Positions 53,945 through 64,000 of a stretch of 64,000 nucleotides of DNA are shown piece by piece. The DNA is taken from the NCBI GenBank assembly GCA_021014325.1, contig CM037463.1:3219001-3283000 (forward strand), read 5' to 3'. Every line of letters begins with the position of its first letter. The first letter of the stretch is position 1. The notes below the pieces were generated by a model, which did not search any database, was not told the DNA's origin, and worked only from the letters and a program-made list of their open reading frames with translations. Both the position numbers and the translations under genes were made by a program. The DNA is from Plazaster borealis. Its lineage: Eukaryota > Echinodermata > Asteroidea > Forcipulatida > Labidiasteridae.

Positions 53945-54265
53945 TTAAAGGCACTGAACACGTTTGGAAATTGTCAAAGACCAGTGTTCTCACTTGGTGT
54001 ATCCCAACATATACATAAAATAACAGGCCTGTGAAAATTTGGGCTCAATTGGTCATCGAAGTTGCAAGAAAATGATGAAAGAAAAAACACCCTTGTTGTA
54101 CAAATTTGTGTGCTTTCAGATAGAATAATAAAAACTTCTTGGAAGAAGTTTTTATTATTTTAGTGAGAAATTACCTCTTTCTCAAAAACTACGTTACTTC
54201 AGAGGGAGTAAGTTTTTATGCTAATATATATTTTGAGTAATTACCAAACGTGTACGATGCCTTTA
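53945..54265 (+). mobile_element. TTAA miniature element, type A, internal deletion
   Basis: Shares the CTTCTTGGAAGAAG variant with the copy at 53039. It has lost about 55 bases between CAGAGGGAG and TAAGTTTTTATG. Confidence 0.9.
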
Positions 54266-54397
54266 AGGCAGAAAACATATCAATTTTTTCCTCCGATTAC
54301 AAAAATATTTTTAGTATTGAATAAAATATTCATTTACATCCCATCTTTTGAGACAATAGGAAGCTATATTTAAGTTTACATCCTCAGAAGCAAAGTA

Positions 54398-54734
54398 ATG
54401 GCAATACAAACTTACTTGGTAAGAATATACAGCAGCTTTGGAAAGTATAATGCATTTTGAGAAACTTTTCACTTAGAAGTACTGAGGTTATGGAAAAATA
54501 TATCATTTTTTATCCCCAAAAATATAAATCTGAGAAGCATTACTGCAGTAACGTTTCTCAGATAGTGTACTCCAATTGCAGATTAGTCTTCCTTCGTGAA
54601 CATAATCGCTCCAGATTTTCAACAATATCTGAAAATGAAATTTTCACAGGTTAGTTTTATGGTATATATCTTCAACTATATAGTATTGAAACAAACAGTG
54701 GGTTCCAATTACCAAACGTATACAATCCCTTTAA
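54398..54734 (+). mobile_element. TTAA miniature element, type C, at the AARSD1 stop codon
   Basis: Runs from AATACAAACTTACTTGG to CGTATACAATCCCTTTAA. The terminal TTAA includes the stop codon of AARSD1 on the opposite strand, so the first part of that mRNA's 3' UTR is element sequence. Confidence 0.88.
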
Positions 54735-54863
54735 CTGGAGGCAAGTTTGTCAGTGTATTGACGTAATGCCTCCTCAGCGTTGGATCTTTTACTCATCTTG
54801 TTGGCTTTGCCTTGAAATCGTCCATTCTTGCATGCTCCCTTTCCTTCAAGCAACTCTGCAATC
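54731..54863 (-). CDS. AARSD1: AARSD1 last coding exon
   Basis: A 133-base exon reading IAELLEGKGACKNGRFQGKA, then NKMSKRSNAEEALRQYTDKL and ASS before TAA. Acceptor is TTTTGCAG. The stop codon lies within the TTAA at 54731-54734 that also forms the border of a miniature element (54398-54734), so the 3' UTR starts inside the element. Confidence 0.95.
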
Positions 54864-57653
54864 CTGCAAAATGTCAGAAAATACTTTTTAGAAGAATTTG
54901 CGGCTTTGCATGGTTGGGGTAGAGATTTGTTAAATCTTTCATGTCATCATGTAATTTATCTCTTTGATGGAGAGGTGATGGCTTTGAAAAGAGCCGGTTG
55001 GTTTATTCTCAACATCTCTCTCGACGACTGGAACACTCAACGTTTAGAATAAACAAACATGCTCAGGGCACGTCAAGACTGAGCGGTCAATCACACTTGA
55101 CTCAAGCTCTGGTGTTTCTGATTAGCAGGGTGTGGGTTTGAGTTCCGGTCTTGACACTTGTGTTCTTAAGCAAGACACTTAACCAATACTGCTTCATCCT
55201 TCGGATGGGATGTAAAGCTGTAGGTCCTGTGCGTTGTTGTGCACTTCAATGAACCCAGTCACACTTAGCGCTAAGTAAAGGGGTTTGCCCCGGTGTTTCT
55301 GGCAGTGGCTGCTGAAAGTGCCGCAGCACCTTGTAAACCCTTACAAGGTGCTACATAAATCAGTCTCATAATTAAAAAATTTTTTTTTTAAATGTCTTAA
55401 AATGTTTCTCTTTGTTCAACTGCCTTGAGTACCTTTTTTGTAGGTGCGCTATGTAAGACCACCGCGCAATATTATTAGTAGTATTTTCAGAGCCACCACA
55501 GGTAGTATCTTCAAGTTCTTAATCAACTTTGCAAAAGAGTTGTTTCTTACACTCATGCAAAATTGAAAACACTCTTTTGGTCCAGTGCAACAAGGTCATC
55601 GGTTAGTGTTCAAAATATATCATCTTTTAACAGTTGATAAAATCACAGTCGAACAAAAGTTTGCAGGACAGTGTTATTCTGATGCAACAATTTCTTCTAG
55701 ACAACAGACGTTTTAACAACTTTAGAAACACCATTTTTGCAATATTTACGAAAAAATATTTAGATTTAATACTTACTTGGGCCCAACCTCCTTGATGATA
55801 TCATCTGGCCCAGCGACCAAGAAAAGGCCTGCACCCTTCTCATCTCCTGCAGTAAGTAAAGCTAGAGTGCCCTGCACAGTAAAGCAAAAAACGGAATTTG
55901 TTTAAAAAATTACACCAAATGAAGTCAAAATAATACACAAAACTAAACTAGAAAAACCAACATATGAACTTTTAAAGTATCTATGCTGAAAATTTTCAGT
56001 CGGCTCTCTGTCATTCTGAGAAAAATTACAAATTTTTGAATTCTGTGTTTTCAGTTTCTGAAAATATCTTATAAGCAGGTCCGGTTTGGATCGAAAGCTA
56101 AGGCCATCTGATGATTTCCCCTACTAATTTATATTATTTTATTATATATTTCTGATAATGAAACCAAGGATGCCTCATAAGTGAACTTAGTCACTGTAGC
56201 TCCCAAGCCTGAGGAAACCTGTAAACAAGGGTGCTTGCTATGTGAACCAGAAACACCGGGGTTAACCCCTACTCTTCCACGTTAAGTGTTCTGGGTTCTT
56301 TTACGTGAAATACCAATCCTAGTTCCGGAGACCTACAGCTTTATGTCCCATCCTAAGGACAAAGCAATCATGGTCAAGTATCTTGCTCAAGGACACAAGT
56401 GCCACAACTGGGACTCGAACCCACACTCTGCTGATCAAAATAACTAGAGCTTGAGTCCGGTGCTCTTAACAGCTCGGTCATGAAACACAACATGTAGACC
56501 TTGATCAGTATGTATCCATCTTGTTTTTCTTAAATTCTTATCTGGCCGTGTCCGAATTGTCAGCTACGGCTACAGCTACGGCTGGTTCACCGCGTCATCA
56601 TGCGTTGAAGTATAGGACGTCCTTAGCAACAGTCGTAGCCATAGCTGTAGCCGCCAATTCAGATAAGGCCTCAATGTACCCAAACTGAGGCTGGAAGGGA
56701 AATAGTCTGGCCCCTCTTGGGTATGATGAGAATCGGAATTCGCTAATGCTATGATACACAGGGAACATGACAAATAAAGCCACAGCACAATACCAGGGTG
56801 GAGACTTTAAGATATTCATCCCAACACCAAAATGTGTGATAAGTTCAAGGACAAATTTCCTAATGCTTTCTGTTAAAAATTCATTGTACCTGTAGGTTGA
56901 TTTCGTTTGCCACCATGTTGAGAAATTCTGAGTCCCCTTCCTTCCGATGAAGGACAAAGATTGGATCTTTGTTGACCTGGTTGTTATAGCGATGGGCTTC
57001 TAGAACTGCCAAGTCTCTCAATAACATTGTAGTGTTCTAAAAAGATCAAGCATCATTTATTATCAAAAGTTATAGAGGATTACACTAATTCAGAGCTTTG
57101 TGTTTACAAGAAATATGAAAAGACAAAACCTAGATAGGCTTTGCAAGTCTCGAGTGAATTTGAACGTTGAACCCTGTTACAGTGAGCGACTTTGTTTCCT
57201 TCACACATTAAAGCATTTTACGTGGGAATCCAAATGTTCAAACAAGCTCGGGACTTGCACATTCTATTGGTGAATCCAGTGGTGACTGTAGTGCCTTCGA
57301 TGCGTGCAATAGTGACAAACAACAATAGTTTGATCCATGGATAGTTCAGCAGCATATGGTGCTTTGTGTTTATCTGCTACGGTTTGGAGTTAAGATTCTT
57401 GGATTTGCATGCGGAAATAACATCAATGCAAAAATGTTGTATCTTAATTTTGTTGTGATGTTGTTGACAAATTTTGTCACATCTCATGCAAGACGCAATA
57501 TGCAGCCATTTGGTCATGTGTGTTGATCTGAGCTAATTTGAGCACTTTCAAACACATGTATCATGTGAAGTTTGTTTTCATTTGGTGACACGAAATTCTT
57601 GCTGTATACAAGTTTTGGTGAAAACTTTTTGGTGATAAAATTTTTTGCACTGA

Positions 57654-57684
<31 letters not shown>

Positions 57685-60600
57685 TATTTGGCAATTCACA
57701 TAAAAATACAAAATTACAAATTTTATACAAAAAGGATAAAACTCTTAAAAACATTAAATACATGACATGACAGCACTTTGAGAACAGTCCTTAAATGCTT
57801 GACATAGCGATTTGACAATTTCTCCATTTCTTCTCTGAAAGGGATGCGATTGGACGAATTTGAAAGTTCCTGAAAATGGCTTTCAGCCCTGGGTTCCCCC
57901 TTGGTCTAGACCCAGAACCTCCCAGATGTTATAACTCAGGAGGCTTACAGACTCTGTGCATCATCAGAAAGACAAAACTACAGGTTAAGACACAGTGTAA
58001 ACTATTTTTTGTTCCTTTTGCTGATTGCTTTACTTCTTTCAACAAAATATAATGGCTCATCAAGGAGATTTTGGAAAAAATCCTGAGAAATCACACGCCT
58101 CCAATCCTTACCTTATTTGCTACTTTTAGAGACTTTTGAATCTTCTCTGCAGCTTGTGGATGGTCCTCTGGTCCGCATCTGTAACAAAGGAAAAAAGAAC
58201 CACTGTGTTTAAATTGATCATTACTACACAAAAATAAGTCAAGGTATATAAACACGTTTATCTTCAAGCAAACTTGAAATTCTGATTGGACGATCCATAG
58301 CAACAGGAGTTCTAACACACAGAAACTCTTAGCATTTCACTATTCTAAGCGGTGTGTCAAGTTTGCTTGAAGATAAATTTGTTATCACACGCATTTCAAA
58401 CTGTATTAAACTTACTTCTTTTTTTAGAAATTGCAAATAAAAACAATCAGAAGCAATGACTGCAGTCAAGGAATATACAAGCTGAAAGCTGACTTCCATT
58501 AACTATTTTTTGAAATTGAAATTTCACAAAGATCATTTTTAAGGTCACGCAGTGTGCTGTAACAAATACAAATGTGTTATAAATAGAAAGAACAGAGTTC
58601 GAAATTTGGGCCGATGTAATCGGCGTTGGCTACTGCCACTAGGCTTAAAGGGGCCGTGTCGTCATGATCAAAGCAGGCTTGTGGCTGTACATGGAATTAT
58701 GCTTTGATCATGACGACACAGCCCCTTTAAATAACGTCTTCTCACAAACTACTTGAGCACACAGTATACCAACCTGATCGATCTTGCCGCGCCACTTTTT
58801 TCCCAGCATGCCTTGCTTACTCATAACCCCTGGATTTGGTTCATTAAAATGGGCCAGAATAGGCCTGTGGCCGATCCAAGTATGGAAACCCGCGAAAGAT
58901 GAGCAACAAGTCAAAGAGCAACTGGTCCCCTCTCATTCTTCTTTGATTTTGTGATATGTCTAACTGTATGCAGTTTAGGGTGACAGTGTAAAAACAGGAT
59001 TCATTTGAAATGTAATCGCGTCAAAATACTTGCATTTTGACACGCGCGTACCAAGCGTCCTACAAGCGCCATGCAAGCGCTCGAAAGTTGTTAAGAAGCG
59101 TGCACGCTGATCAGTCACTATTGGAAAGCCAATCAGCGTTGTTTTTCAGCACATCCCTACCAGGGGTTAGTGACGAGAGGTATCGATATGGCGCGCTGCC
59201 CATGGAAGCGAGACTGACAGTATACTAGCCCTGGTGGCCTTTCACTTCCATATTATACTACAGTAATGTCCTGGATATCAGGGTCCATTTCTGGGGCGAA
59301 AAATTGTCAAAGTTTCATAACTCAAATCTGACTTGCAATCCGGTGAAATTAGTGGCTTCTTACAGGTAAGATTTGAGTAATGAAACTTTGACATTTTTCC
59401 GCCCCAGACACGGACCCTGATGTACAGCACAGAGGAAGAGTCCTTTATAGGGCTAACAGTATACCTACTTGAGGTGCCCTGTGAGTAATTTCTCATTGGT
59501 CAGGCACTTGCCAAGGTAGCTTAGAACTCTATTGCCTGCCAGGAAAAACACGTTGGTCTTGTTCTTCTTTCCCTTTTCTGCTCCAAGAAGCTTTATCGAC
59601 TGGAAAGAAAAAAAAGGCAAGAAAAACCATTCATTCTCAACAGTTGATTTCTAATGTATTGAAATTTGTAAGTAAACAGAATTAGCTTTTGCAAACTGCT
59701 TACCAACCAAAAGGACCTATGGTTTCAATGCAAAAAAATAGTTAACCCTAACCACCCCAGGCCTGCCAAAATCAAACAGATGGTTTTGTTGGAATTTGGG
59801 TGGTTTGGTCCTGTGAAGAGTACCCACTAAATCACAGCCCAGAAGCACAGGACCTGTTGGAGTATGATGGGTTGTGTACTGTTCCAGTACATAAACTGTT
59901 GGAGTATGATGGGTTGTGGAAGCTTTCTGGTAGAAATGGGTTAGGGTTAGTGGCCCGACGTTTGGACCCTTCCCACCGTTGGCTGCTTCTGTTACACTAG
60001 TTTACCTGTTTATGTGTGTTGTGTTGTCATTTAGCCTTTGAAAAAGACTCTGCTAGGGTCAAAACGTCAGACTATGAACTATTTTTTATATTCACATTTA
60101 CTCAAATGAAAAAACTGAACAAAAAATTGTTGCAAAGTGCTTACCAACCAAATGCACACAGTGGTATAATGACCCCATGTTTCAACACAAGCAGTGTCTT
60201 TCTCAAATGTGGAAAAGACCCCGCTAGTGGTGAAATGCAAGGCCATTACCAATTTTGAAACTTAATCAAATCCGGTCATCAATTTTTGACAAACACTAAA
60301 TAGCCGATCATGATTTGTCAAGAATTCTGTGCAAGTTTGTATAAGTGCTCAATTTAATTTGGTCAACCAAAACAAGAGCTGCATGTTGATGAACACATCT
60401 TTCCCACATGACGGCAGCATTTCAACAGGGACTAAATTCTCTTAAGAATCGGTACAGGTAAAAAGTTTATAAAAGTTAACTTTAAAGATTGGAATTCATT
60501 GAGAAAACTTATTATTTGTTGGTATTATTATTACTATATTATTATAAATTTCTGGTGATGAAACCAAGGATGCTTCATAGGTGAACTTTAAAAATCACTA

Positions 60601-62986
60601 CAGCTCGCAAGCATGAGGAAACCTGTAACAAAGGGTGCTTGCTATGTGAACCAGAAACACCGGGGTTAACCCCTACTCTTCCACGATAAGTGTTCTGGGT
60701 TCTTTTACATGCACTACCAATCCTAGTACACAGGATCTACGGCTTAATGTCCCATCCGAAGGGCAAGGCAATAATGTTTAAGTGTCTTGCTCAAGGACAC
60801 AAGTGTGTGTCGGGACTCGAACCCACACTCTGCTGATCAGAAACACCGGGCTTGAGTCCGTTGTTCTTACGTATGGCAGCTACTAACCTGTAAGTGACCC
60901 AAGTTAGAGACGTGAGTACCACAGCACATGTTCGCTTCAATCCCTTCTATCTCAACTATGCGCACTTGACCAACGTGATCATCTGGTAGTCCTCTGGTAC
61001 GTACCTGACAAAATAAACACAGAAGAAAAGAAATTGCATAAATTTCAGGAAGTCTGATTGTTAAAAGTTTTAAAAGGTTAAAGATGAAGATCACTGAACT
61101 TCCCTTAGGAAAGCTATTTTATATTTTAGGATTCTTCTCGGTTTACATCCTTTTGTAGGATTGTTTTAGCAAATGAAATTTTTTATTCTACATGTACATT
61201 TGTATTTATTGCCTCGTCTGATACTTTGAAGGTTTCCCTTTTAAAGGCAGGGTACACTTATGGTAATTGTCAAAGTCAAGTATGTTCACTTGGTGTATCC
61301 TATATATGCATAAAATAACAAACCTGTGAAAATTGTTTTTGCGCAATTGGCTATCAAAGTTGCAAGAAAATAATGACAGAAAAACACCCTTATAGCATAG
61401 AATTGTGTGTTTTCAAAAAGGCTTCATGCCCGAAGCCTTTCTCAGATTCAAATTGTTAAGGTGAAAATTCCATCCTACTTCAAAACTACACTACAAAGGG
61501 AGTCGTTTCTCAAAATGATTTATAATATCAACAGCTCTTCGGTGCTCTTTACCAAGTAAGTTTTTATGGTAATTTAATTTGAAGTGTAATTACCAAAAGT
61601 GTACCCTGCCTTTAATTACATTTGTATGTAAAGTGCGTCAGAGCATTTTAATTAATGGATTTGGCGCTCTATAAATGTATGTTATTATTATTATTAAGAC
61701 TACTCTGTCAGGCAAAAGAAGAGTCAACATTTTTAGATGCTCTCTTATGATAGTAATAATACCGGTACTCAGTGTTGTAGTACTCAAACTCAATACTCAT
61801 ACTTAAAGGCACTGAACACGTTTGGTAATTGTCAAAGACCAGTGCTCTCACTTGGTGTATCCCAACATATGCATAAAATAACAAGTCTGTGAAAATTTGG
61901 GCTCAATTGGTCATCGAAGTTGCAAGAAAATGATGAAAGAAAAAACACCCTTGTTGTACAAATTTGTGTGCTTTCAGATAGGAATAAAAACTTCTTGCAA
62001 GAAGTTTTGATTATTTTAGTGAGAAATTACCTCTTTCTCAAAAACTACGTTACTTCAGAGGGAGTCGTTTCCTACAATGTTTTATACTATCAACAGCTCT
62101 CCGTTGCTTGTTACCAAGTAAGTTTTTATGCTAATATATATTTTGAGTAATTACCAAACGTGTACAGTGCCTTTAAGTACCACTTTGATGGTACCCGTAC
62201 TCATACTCAGCTGGCAAAATACTCATACTCTAAGTCCATACTTGATACTCAACTGAAAAATAACCTGTACTCGAAGCCATGTACTTCGATATTCGACTGA
62301 AAATGTACTAGGACTTGATTTTTAATCATGGCACAGGAGAAAACCAACGCACAACTCTACTCACATATGACTCTAGCCTGGAATCGAACCAGGGCCACAG
62401 TGATGAAAGACGAGCATCTTACACACTAGCCACCCATACGATAGTACACAAATATTGACTGCTTCGAGGGCTATGGTTAAAACTACGACTCCCGAGGTGA
62501 TGCTCGGTACATTCTATTTTCCCGAGGCGAACGGTCCGGGGATCACCGGGGGAGTTGTAGTTTTAACCATGGCACAAGTAAAAGCAGTCAATATTTGTTT
62601 TATAACACACCAGACATATATCGTGCCTAGACCTCATGGTACAAAAAAGCTGCTGTTGCTATGGGTTTAGTACATTTGTTGCTACGGGTATAGTACATTG
62701 TTTGCTGTGTGTATAGCTGATCGCGTTCGCGCGGTTTCTAGTAAATATAAGACATATCATGTGACGCGCTCTAAACCAATCAAAAGGCAGAATCTTTGCA
62801 AGGGGTGTTATAATACACAATCTTCTTACCCCATCAAGCTCATGCGATCCCAATTCAACCAGCCGTGGCGTCATTGCTAGCTGCTTGCGGATTGCCTCAT
62901 TGACTTCACTCTCCAACACCTGCAGGTCTTCTATGTTAATCTTGGGCGTGTCCATCTCAATAGAGGATTTCTCTCGGCCAAGATCC
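54731..62986 (-). CDS. AARSD1: AARSD1 orthologue (Ala-tRNA editing), last seven exons
   Basis: Alanyl-tRNA editing protein Aarsd1 (AlaX-like), a free-standing deacylase that removes serine mischarged on tRNA-Ala. Seven minus-strand exons join in frame: 62830-62986, 60888-61004, 59469-59599, 58112-58178, 56890-57036, 55777-55871 and 54731-54863. They give 281 residues to a TAA stop; the human protein is about 412 residues, so the N-terminal third, including the first HxxxH metal-binding pair, lies right of the window. The second metal pair of the editing domain is visible as CCGTH in the 60888 exon. RGLPDDH precedes it, and EGDSEF, AGDEKG and GRFQGKANKMS follow. All introns are GT-AG with consistent phases. 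Orthology judged by eye, very secure. Introns are filled with SINEs, hairpins and TTAA elements. Confidence 0.96.
55075..55470 (+). repeat. tRNA-Leu/Ser-type SINE, near full length
   Basis: Plus-strand copy in the terminal AARSD1 intron: a tRNA-like head with GTGGGTTTGAGTTCCGG, then AAGCAAGACACTTAACC, GGATGGGATGTAAAGC, GGGGTTTGCCCCGGTGTTTC, and a tail with AATTATGAGAC-type sequence. Confidence 0.8.
55777..55871 (-). CDS. AARSD1: AARSD1 exon
   Basis: A 95-base exon reading GTLALLTAGDEKGAGLFLVA then GPDDIIKEVGP, ending in two bases of a lysine codon. Acceptor is CTGTGCAG, donor is CCCAA|GTAAGT. Confidence 0.95.
56150..56492 (-). repeat. tRNA-Leu/Ser-type SINE, near full length
   Basis: Minus-strand copy with the GGATGCCTCATAAGTGAAC tail type also seen at 20690 and 60548, then body, then tRNA-like head with GGGACTCGAACCCACAC on plus. 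Intronic in AARSD1. Confidence 0.8.
56540..56668. mobile_element. short inverted-repeat element, GGCCGTGTCCGAA type
   Basis: GCTACGGCTACAGCTACGGC pairs with GTAGCCATAGCTGTAGCC. A related sequence (GGCCGCGTCCGAAACAAGCG) is at 49208-49320. Confidence 0.75.
56890..57036 (-). CDS. AARSD1: AARSD1 exon
   Basis: A 147-base exon (49 codons, phase 0 to 0) reading NTTMLLRDLAVLEAHRYNNQ, then VNKDPIFVLHRKEGDSEFL, ending at NEINLQ. Acceptor is TTTTTAG, donor is CAG|GTACAA. Confidence 0.95.
57652..57684. repeat. (ATT)n microsatellite
   Basis: About eleven ATT units. Similar TAA/TTA runs at 1588-1606 and 61681-61696 are LINE tails. Confidence 0.9.
57837..58095. repeat. interspersed repeat shared with 12503-12755
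   Basis: Same family as 12503-12755. It ends about 17 bases before the AARSD1 exon at 58112. Confidence 0.7.
58112..58178 (-). CDS. AARSD1: AARSD1 exon
   Basis: A 67-base exon reading CGPEDHPQAAEKIQKSLKV then ANK. Acceptor is TTGTTACAG, donor is AAG|GTAAGG. Corresponds to the short helical segment after the editing domain. Confidence 0.93.
58257..58377. repeat. 21-bp inverted repeat, 79-base loop
   Basis: TTTATCTTCAAGCAAACTTG (then A) at 58257 pairs exactly with 58357-58377. Intronic in AARSD1. Confidence 0.85.
58645..58730. mobile_element. 86-bp TTAA-ended hairpin element
   Basis: TTAAAGGGGCCGTGTCGTCA at 58645 and TGACGACACAGCCCCTTTAA at 58711-58730; 31-base arms with one mismatch. Minimal TTAA-type element in an AARSD1 intron. 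Confidence 0.88.
59277..59421. mobile_element. 145-bp hairpin element
   Basis: Arms 59277-59329 and 59369-59421 are about 53 bases each (ATCAGGGTCCATTTCTGGGG / CCCCAGACACGGACCCTGAT) with few mismatches; 39-base loop. It ends 48 bases from the AARSD1 exon at 59469. Confidence 0.88.
59469..59599 (-). CDS. AARSD1: AARSD1 exon
   Basis: A 131-base exon reading SIKLLGAEKGKKNKTNVFFL, then AGNRVLSYLGKCLTNEKL. Acceptor is TTTCCAG, donor is CTCAA|GTAGGT in phase 2, completed by A of the next exon to give lysine. Confidence 0.95.
60545..60873 (-). repeat. tRNA-Leu/Ser-type SINE abutting an AARSD1 exon
   Basis: Same subfamily as 56150-56492. The tRNA-like head ends about 15 bases before the exon boundary at 60888, so the SINE begins almost at the 5' splice site of the CCGTH exon. 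Confidence 0.8.
60888..61004 (-). CDS. AARSD1: AARSD1 exon with CCGTH metal-binding motif
   Basis: A 117-base exon (39 codons, phase 0 to 0) reading VRTRGLPDDHVGQVRIVEIE, then GIEANMCCGTHVSNLGHLQ. The cysteine and histidine of CCGTH are the C-x3-H zinc ligands of the AlaRS/AlaX editing fold. Acceptor is TTTGTCAG, donor is CAG|GTTAGT. A SINE head ends about 15 bases past the donor. Confidence 0.97.
61241..61614 (+). mobile_element. TTAA miniature element, type B
   Basis: Full-length type B, TTAAAGGCAGGGTACACTT to GTGTACCCTGCCTTTAA, with central AGGCTTCATGCCCGAAGCCT. Confidence 0.9.
61630..61703 (+). mobile_element. LINE 3' tail (CR1/L2-like)
   Basis: GGCGCTCTATAAATGTATG followed by a TTA run resembles the tail of the LINE remnant at 1385-1612. 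No coding part remains. Confidence 0.5.
61803..62175 (+). mobile_element. TTAA miniature element, type A
   Basis: Full-length copy in an AARSD1 intron, with ends TTAAAGGCACTGAACACG and CGTGTACAGTGCCTTTAA. Confidence 0.9.
62372..62447 (-). repeat. tRNA-like SINE head
   Basis: On the minus strand, TGGCTAGTGTGTAAGA resembles box A and CTGGTTCGATTCCAGG is a good T-arm with box B. It lies in an AARSD1 intron beside a fold-back element. No convincing anticodon arm, so treated as SINE-derived. Confidence 0.5.
62447..62600. mobile_element. 154-bp fold-back element
   Basis: CACAAATATTGACTGCTTCG and ATGGTTAAAACTAC on the left pair with GTAGTTTTAACCATGG and AGCAGTCAATATTTGT on the right. The loop contains CCGAGGCGAACGGTCCGGGG. 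Confidence 0.85.
62830..62986 (-). CDS. AARSD1: AARSD1 exon
   Basis: A 157-base exon reading DLGREKSSIEMDTPKINIED then LQVLESEVNEAIRKQLAM and onward to HELDG. Acceptor is CTCTCCAG, donor is GGG|GTAAGA. The first base completes a codon from an exon outside the window. Confidence 0.95.
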
Positions 62987-63023
62987 CTGGAGAGTGAGAC
63001 AATAAGTGAGTCAGCTTATCAAC

Positions 63024-63122
63024 TTCGAGAAGAAAATAATCAAAGAAAAACACCCTTGTAGCATAGAATTGTGTACTTTCAGATGCCTGAAAAAGGCTTC
63101 ATGCCTGAAGCCTTTCTCAAAT
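63024..63122 (+). mobile_element. TTAA miniature element, type B, fragment
   Basis: Central section only, with AGGCTTCATGCCTGAAGCCT. It starts 37 bases from the AARSD1 exon boundary at 62986. Confidence 0.75.
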
Positions 63123-63145
63123 TTCAAATACACCCATACAGCTAC

Positions 63146-63501
63146 TTAAAGGCATTGTACACGTTTGGTAATTGTCAAAGACCAGTGTTCTCATTCGGTG
63201 TATCCCAACATATGCATAAAATAACAAGCCTGTGAAAATTTGGGCTCAATTGGTCGTCGAAGTTGCAAGAAAATGATGAAAGAAAAAAACACCCTTGAAG
63301 TACAAATTTGTGTGCTTTCAGATGTAGGAATAAAAACTTCTTGCACGAGAAATTACCTCTTTCTCAAAAACTACGTTACTTCAGAGGGAGTCGTTTCTCA
63401 CATTGTTTTATACTATCAACAGCTCTCTGTTGCTCGTTACCAAGTCGGTTTTTATGCTAATGTATATTTTGAGTAATTACCAAACGTGTACAGTGCCTTT
63501 A
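63146..63501 (+). mobile_element. TTAA miniature element, type A, central palindrome halved
   Basis: Otherwise full-length; AAACTTCTTGCA is followed directly by CGAGAAATTACC, so half of the palindrome is lost. Its right end fuses with the next element at TTTAAAGGC. Confidence 0.85.
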
Positions 63502-63881
63502 AAGGCAAAGTATACCTTTTGTTTTAGGAACCGTTTGATTGTTTTAATCCTAAATAAATGTAGACATATACAGGAAAACTAACCCGTGAAGATTTCAAAA
63601 TGTGGTAGCGTTTTTGAGATATTGCCGAAAATCTGGAGCAGTTATGTTATGTCCACGCAGGAAGAACAATCTGTTGGAATACACAATCTGAGAAAAGTTT
63701 CATGCATGAAACAATTCTCAGATTGAAACTTTTTTGAATCCGTCTCTAAAAACACATTCCTTAGAAGGGAATCGTTTCTCAAAATGTTATACATTATCAA
63801 CAGCTGCAGTGCTTCTTACCGAGTAAGTTTTTATGGCCATTAATTTTTGGAGTAATTAACAAAGGTAAAGTTTGCCTTTAA
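63499..63881 (-). mobile_element. TTAA miniature element, type C
   Basis: Begins TTTAAAGGCAAAGTATACC in direct continuity with the type A copy to its left. Central palindrome GAAAAGTTTCATGCATGAAA differs from other type C copies. Confidence 0.85.
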
Positions 63882-64000
63882 GCACAAAAAGTAACTAAAC
63901 ACAACAAAACAATGCTAACCAGAAAAAGGTTACCAGCCAAACTACCATTTCACATGCACCATTTGTGACTGGTATCCTGCTCATTTCTGCTAAGCAGAAA
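63882..64000. repeat. 902-family element running off the window
   Basis: TTAAGCACAAAAAGTAACTA, GGTTACCAGCCAAACTACC and TGTGACTGGTATCCTGCTC match 52328-52522; the right half is outside. Confidence 0.75.

Noticed and set aside
53828..55052. Short open frames between COPZ1 and AARSD1 as further COPZ1 exons
   Set aside because: None resembles the EIALLEGLTVVYK or later coatomer zeta blocks; most are repeat sequence.

Overview
Animal genomic DNA, very probably an echinoderm and most likely a starfish. Genes are split by GT-AG introns, the spaces between exons are packed with short interspersed repeats, and the window carries orthologues of conserved animal genes. The starfish call rests on recalling that the dominant miniature element family (ends like TTAAAGGCACTGTACACG) is typical of asteroid genomes; that is recollection and was not checked by a search.

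Layout. (1) About 1.2-33.1 kb, minus strand: nine exons of an ILF2/NF45 orthologue (DZF-domain RNA-binding partner of NF90/ILF3). The 3' end runs off the left edge and the start exon is not secure. The introns are long and hold a 65-bp satellite, miniature transposons, tRNA-derived SINEs and fold-back repeats. (2) About 33.2-38.4 kb: repeats and a CpG-rich stretch (35.1-35.9 kb) that may be the ILF2 promoter. (3) About 38.4-46 kb: a cluster of three intact, intronless nanos genes, two head-to-tail on plus and one inverted on minus, with leftovers of further copies (an orphan 5' block at 42.55 kb and a 3'-flank relic at 44.06 kb). (4) About 46-53.5 kb: repeats, fold-back elements and a 5'-truncated LINE nested inside an older tRNA-bearing repeat with a visible 10-bp target duplication. 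(5) 53,575-53,656, plus strand: one clear exon of COPZ1 (coatomer zeta-1); its companion exons were not found. (6) About 54.7-63.0 kb, minus strand: the last seven exons of AARSD1 (Ala-tRNA editing protein), with the 5' exons beyond the right edge.

The identified genes are not a pathway: ILF2 acts in RNA metabolism, nanos in germline translational repression, COPZ1 in vesicle traffic and AARSD1 in tRNA proofreading. The most interesting content is the recently amplified, mosaic nanos cluster, followed by a family of TTAA-flanked miniature elements that share ends and body motifs but carry different central palindromes.
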